Shown: positions 32,341 through 34,988 of the stretch, piece by piece
How the letters are laid out: every line of letters starts with the position of its first letter
How positions within the stretch are numbered: the stretch's first letter is position 1
Assembly: GCA_021324515.1 (NCBI GenBank)
Contig: JAJPIY010000025.1
Span: forward strand, 1 to 34,988
Length of the DNA: 34,988 nucleotides
Direction: 5' to 3'
Origin: Planctomycetota bacterium
GTDB taxonomy: Bacteria > Planctomycetota > Planctomycetia > Gemmatales > Gemmataceae
Translations under genes and position numbers: made by a program
The notes under the pieces: model-generated
What the model was told of the DNA's origin: nothing
What the model saw: the letters and a program-made list of their open reading frames with translations, nothing else
The model's database searches: none

Positions 32341-32984
32341 AGCCGACCAAGAGCGCCAAACCAGTGGTCGGTCTGCTCGGCGGCATCGGCAGCGGCAAGA
32401 GCCAGGCCGCGGCCGCTTTTGCACGGCACGGAGCGCGCGTCATTGCCGGCGATCAGCTGGGACAAGCAGCCCTGCGCGATCCGGACATCCGTGCTCGCGT
32501 CGTCTCCCGTTGGGGCCAAGGCGTCTTGGAGGCCAACGGCGAGATCGACCGGCGCCGCCTGGCCGCTATCGTCTTTGCCGACCCGGCCCAGCGCAAGGCG
32601 CTGGAGGCGATCACGCATCCGTGGATTCGCCAGCGCATTTGCGCTGAAGTGGAGGAAGCCCGCAACGATCCTCATGTGCCGCTGATCGTCCTGGACGCGG
32701 CGGTCATGTTGGAAGCGGGATGGAACGAGATTTGTGATTATCTGGTGTTCATCGAGGCGCCGCGGGCGGTACGGCTGGAGCGCGTGGCCCGGCAGCGCGG
32801 CTGGAGCGAAAGGGAGGTGGAGGCACGCGAACGGGCGCAATTGCCCTTGACTGAAAAGGCCGTCCGGGCCGATCATGTGCTGGATAACTCGGCCTCCCTC
32901 GAGCACCTGAACCGCCAAGTGGACGACCTGCTACATCTCTGGGGACTGGCCCACGCTTGCTCCCGGAGCGAACGGGGACTGTGA
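32337..32984 (+). CDS. coaE: Dephospho-CoA kinase
   Basis: A 215-residue P-loop kinase for the last step of coenzyme A synthesis (dephospho-CoA + ATP). VVGLLGGIGSGKS is the Walker A loop (G15-S22). VIAGDQLGQAALRDP, GEIDRRRLAAIVFADP, LEAITHPWIRQRI and LDAAVMLEAGWNEICDYLVF follow the CoaE pattern, including the HP of the substrate-binding region. LIVLDAAVMLEAG replaces the more common P-L-L-F-E with Asp-Ala-Ala-Val-Met; variants of this kind occur in planctomycetes as far as I recall. The ATG overlaps the polA stop by four bases (ATGA), so the two are translationally coupled. polA-coaE-rho is an order I associate with planctomycetes. Confidence 0.93.
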   Translation: MKPTKSAKPVVGLLGGIGSGKSQAAAAFARHGARVIAGDQLGQAALRDPDIRARVVSRWGQGVLEANGEIDRRRLAAIVFADPAQRKALEAITHPWIRQRICAEVEEARNDPHVPLIVLDAAVMLEAGWNEICDYLVFIEAPRAVRLERVARQRGWSEREVEARERAQLPLTEKAVRADHVLDNSASLEHLNRQVDDLLHLWGLAHACSRSERGL

Positions 32985-33223
32985 TAGAAGAGCGGACCCG
33001 ATCGGCGTCGCGCCGGTCGCCGCTTGGTACTTGTTTTTTCGTGAGGAACCTTAAACCTTGTAATGAAGCCCGCCGCTGGGGCTTCGCCGCACCGGAGGCG
33101 ACACGACGACATTTCCGCGTCCGGCCGGCATGAAGAGAGGTTGCTGAACCAACCGGTGTCAGCTGTCGCTTCGCCCACCTCATCCTTCTCTCTGCCCCAG
33201 CTATCTCAGAAGGAGAATGTGAT

Positions 33224-34801
33224 ATGGCTGAAGCCAAGAGCCGACGTGAACTTCCGTCTCGGACCCGTGCGCGGAGCAAGACGGATTTGCCCGCTAACGG
33301 CGACGACCTCGCCGCCGAGGAGCGCACGTCCTTGCTGACCGATGCTGCGCCCTTGGAGGCAGACGCGCTAGGGCCGCAGAGGGATCTCGACACCTCCCGC
33401 ACGGAAGAACTGGAGGGAACGGTGTCCCGCCGGCCGCTGACCGAAGAACGCCTGGTCCCGGCCCAGGTGCGCGACGACGACGACTACCCTATCTTCGATG
33501 AAGAGATCAACAACCGTTACGAGGAGATCAAGCGCGGCAGCACCCATATCAGTGAATTGCAGCAGATGACCATGCCGCAGCTCCTCCGCGTCGCCAAGGA
33601 AGAGGGACTTAGCGACTATACGGGTCTGAAAAAGCAAGATTTGATCTTCAAGATCCTCAAGGAGCGCGTCAAGCAGAACGGTCTGATGTTCGGCGAGGGC
33701 ACGTTGGAAGTGTTGCCCGACGGTTTCGGCTTCCTGCGCAGCCCGGATTACAACTATCTGCCCTGCCCCGACGATATTTATATCTCGCCGTCGCAGATCC
33801 GGCGTTTCGGCCTGCGTACGGGTGCCGTCGTGGCCGGCCAAATCCGCCCGCCTAAAGAGAACGAACGCTATTTTGCCCTGCTCCGCGTCGAGGCCATCAA
33901 TTACCAAGATCCGGAGATCTTGACTCAGAAAGTCGTCTTTGACGACCTCACCCCGTTGCACCCGGACAAACGGCTGCGCCTGGAAACCGACCCCAGCGAA
34001 ATCAACATGCGCGTCATGGACCTGGTGACGCCCATCGGCAAAGGGCAGCGCGGCCTGATCGTCGCCCCACCGCGCACCGGCAAGACCATCCTGTTGCAGA
34101 AGATCGCCAATAGCATCCTGCGCAACCATCCCGAATGTTACGTCATCGTCCTGCTTATCGATGAGCGGCCCGAAGAAGTGACCGAAATGGAACGTACCGT
34201 CAAGAGCGATCGTGCCGAAGTCATCAGCTCAACGTTCGATGAGCCGGCGTCGCGGCACGTCCAGGTCAGTGAGATGATTATCGAGAAGGCCAAGCGCATG
34301 GTCGAGTACGGCACGGACGTAGTGATTTTGCTCGATTCCATCACGCGCCTGGCCCGCGCCTACAACACGGAAGTGCCGCACTCCGGCAAGATCCTCTCCG
34401 GCGGCGTCGATGCCAACGCCCTGCACAAACCGAAACGATTCTTCGGTGCCGCCCGCAACGTCGAAGAGGGCGGCTCCCTGACCATTTTGGCCACAGCGCT
34501 GATCGACACCGGCTCACGCATGGATGAAGTGATCTTCGAGGAGTTCAAGGGCACCGGTAATATGGAATTGCACCTGGATCGTCGCCTCGTCGATAAGCGC
34601 GTCTGGCCGGCCATCGACGTGAATCGTTCCGGCACCCGCAAAGAAGACCTGCTCATGGATCCCGAGGAGCTGCGCCGCATGTATATTTTGCGCAAAGTCC
34701 TCAGCGACATGAACCCGGTCGAAGCAATGGAATTGCTCACCAATCGCATGGCCCGCACCAAGGGCAATGCGGAGTTTTTGATGAGCATGAATTTGAGTTG
34801 A
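33224..34801 (+). CDS. rho: Transcription termination factor Rho
   Basis: A 525-residue hexameric RNA helicase that ends transcription. An acidic, disordered-looking N-terminal extension of about 100 residues is followed by the Rho N domain ([32 protein letters not shown]), the RNA-binding cold-shock-like domain ([20 protein letters not shown]), and the ATPase with P-loop APPRTGKT (residues ~281-288), [29 protein letters not shown] and the secondary RNA-binding loop near [13 protein letters not shown]. All core motifs are intact. AGAAGGAGAATGTG precedes the ATG. The 239-bp gap after coaE holds a small hairpin (AAGCCC/GGGCTT at 33066-33084) and nothing else I can name. Its TGA stop (34799-34801) is the first triplet of a 42-bp tandem array. 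Confidence 0.97.
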   Translation: MAEAKSRRELPSRTRARSKTDLPANGDDLAAEERTSLLTDAAPLEADALGPQRDLDTSRTEELEGTVSRRPLTEERLVPAQVRDDDDYPIFDEEINNRYEEIKRGSTHISELQQMTMPQLLRVAKEEGLSDYTGLKKQDLIFKILKERVKQNGLMFGEGTLEVLPDGFGFLRSPDYNYLPCPDDIYISPSQIRRFGLRTGAVVAGQIRPPKENERYFALLRVEAINYQDPEILTQKVVFDDLTPLHPDKRLRLETDPSEINMRVMDLVTPIGKGQRGLIVAPPRTGKTILLQKIANSILRNHPECYVIVLLIDERPEEVTEMERTVKSDRAEVISSTFDEPASRHVQVSEMIIEKAKRMVEYGTDVVILLDSITRLARAYNTEVPHSGKILSGGVDANALHKPKRFFGAARNVEEGGSLTILATALIDTGSRMDEVIFEEFKGTGNMELHLDRRLVDKRVWPAIDVNRSGTRKEDLLMDPEELRRMYILRKVLSDMNPVEAMELLTNRMARTKGNAEFLMSMNLS

Positions 34802-34988
34802 CATGGTTAGCCGCGAGCCGGCGGCGAGCGCGGCATGAGTTGACATGGTTAGCCGCGAGCCGGAGGCGAGCGTGGCATGAGTTGACATGGTTAGCCGCGA
34901 GCCGTAGGCGAGCGTGGCATGAGTTGACATGGTTAGCCGCGAGCCGTAGGCGAGCGTGGCATGAGTTGACATGGTTAGCCGCGAGCCG
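34799..34988 (+). repeat. 42-bp tandem repeat array starting at the rho stop codon (runs off the window)
   Basis: TGACATGGTTAGCCGCGAGC recurs at 34799, 34841, 34883, 34925 and 34967, an exact 42-bp period, with the fifth copy cut by the window end. Units differ at few positions (CCGGCGGC, CCGGAGGC, CCGTAGGC). GCCGCG and CGCGGC at the unit core are self-complementary. The core is the same family B motif as in polA. The period is a multiple of three. Confidence 0.97.

Noticed and set aside
34514-34972. Minus-strand frame with MSTHATLAYGSRLT repeats
   Set aside because: It is made of the 42-bp tandem array read backwards and then antisense to rho. The period divisible by three keeps it open; nothing else supports a gene.
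34799-34988. CRISPR array
   Set aside because: The 42-bp units are directly adjacent with no spacers, and no cas genes are present. The 30-bp units at 12183 are also contiguous and coding.

Overview
The window looks like chromosomal DNA from a planctomycete, most likely of the Gemmata group (order Gemmatales). The evidence is: a giant surface protein with the N-terminal planctomycete motif LDPLEDRTLLS; a DUF1549/DUF1553 protein with a CAQCH motif; a DUF1080 sugar hydrolase; genes of the tetrahydromethanopterin (H4MPT) C1 pathway; the order polA-coaE-rho; and very many GC-rich palindromic repeats. GC content is high throughout. All assignments rest on reading motifs; no database was searched.

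Layout. 1-3874 (minus): the N-terminal ~1,291 codons of a giant beta-helix/Gly-rich protein that runs off the window. 4241-5637 (plus): a CNNM/CorC-like membrane protein and a small basic planctomycete protein. 5900-11676: a DUF1549/DUF1553 protein, a secreted SH3 protein, tRNA-Arg(TCG), an amino-acid permease and a DUF1080 protein, separated by palindromic arrays. 11741-18604: a HisA-like TIM barrel (plus), then on the minus strand a run that reads ATP-grasp, CitG-like, hen1, two rlaP nucleotidyltransferases, a broken pnkp and a PTPS-family gene. The ATP-grasp, CitG-like, PTPS and HisA-like genes fit H4MPT cofactor synthesis. The hen1-rlaP-rlaP-pnkp block is a bacterial RNA-repair cassette lying inside that set. 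18676-23238 (minus): a molybdopterin oxidoreductase and a fused FeS/NrfD membrane subunit. 23418-28971: an SDR, a conserved small protein, a HEAT-repeat protein and a second ATP-grasp protein. 29350-34801 (plus): polA, coaE, rho. The window ends in a 42-bp tandem array.

The most unusual signal is the repeats. Family A (unit GGCGAGCGGGGGGTGTGAAC followed by CCCCCGGT) forms head-to-head intergenic cruciforms at five places. It also occurs as three in-frame 30-bp copies inside the HisA-like gene, and it supplies the C-terminus and stop codon of the permease. Family B (core TTAGCCGCGA, then CCG, then GGCGAGCG or GGGGAGCG) sits as an in-frame duplicated 63-bp unit plus a 32-bp perfect hairpin inside polA, and as the tandem array that starts at the stop codon of rho. 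This resembles, by analogy, the Rickettsia palindromic elements that live inside protein genes. A separate 112-bp MITE-like element ends the truncated pnkp reading frame.
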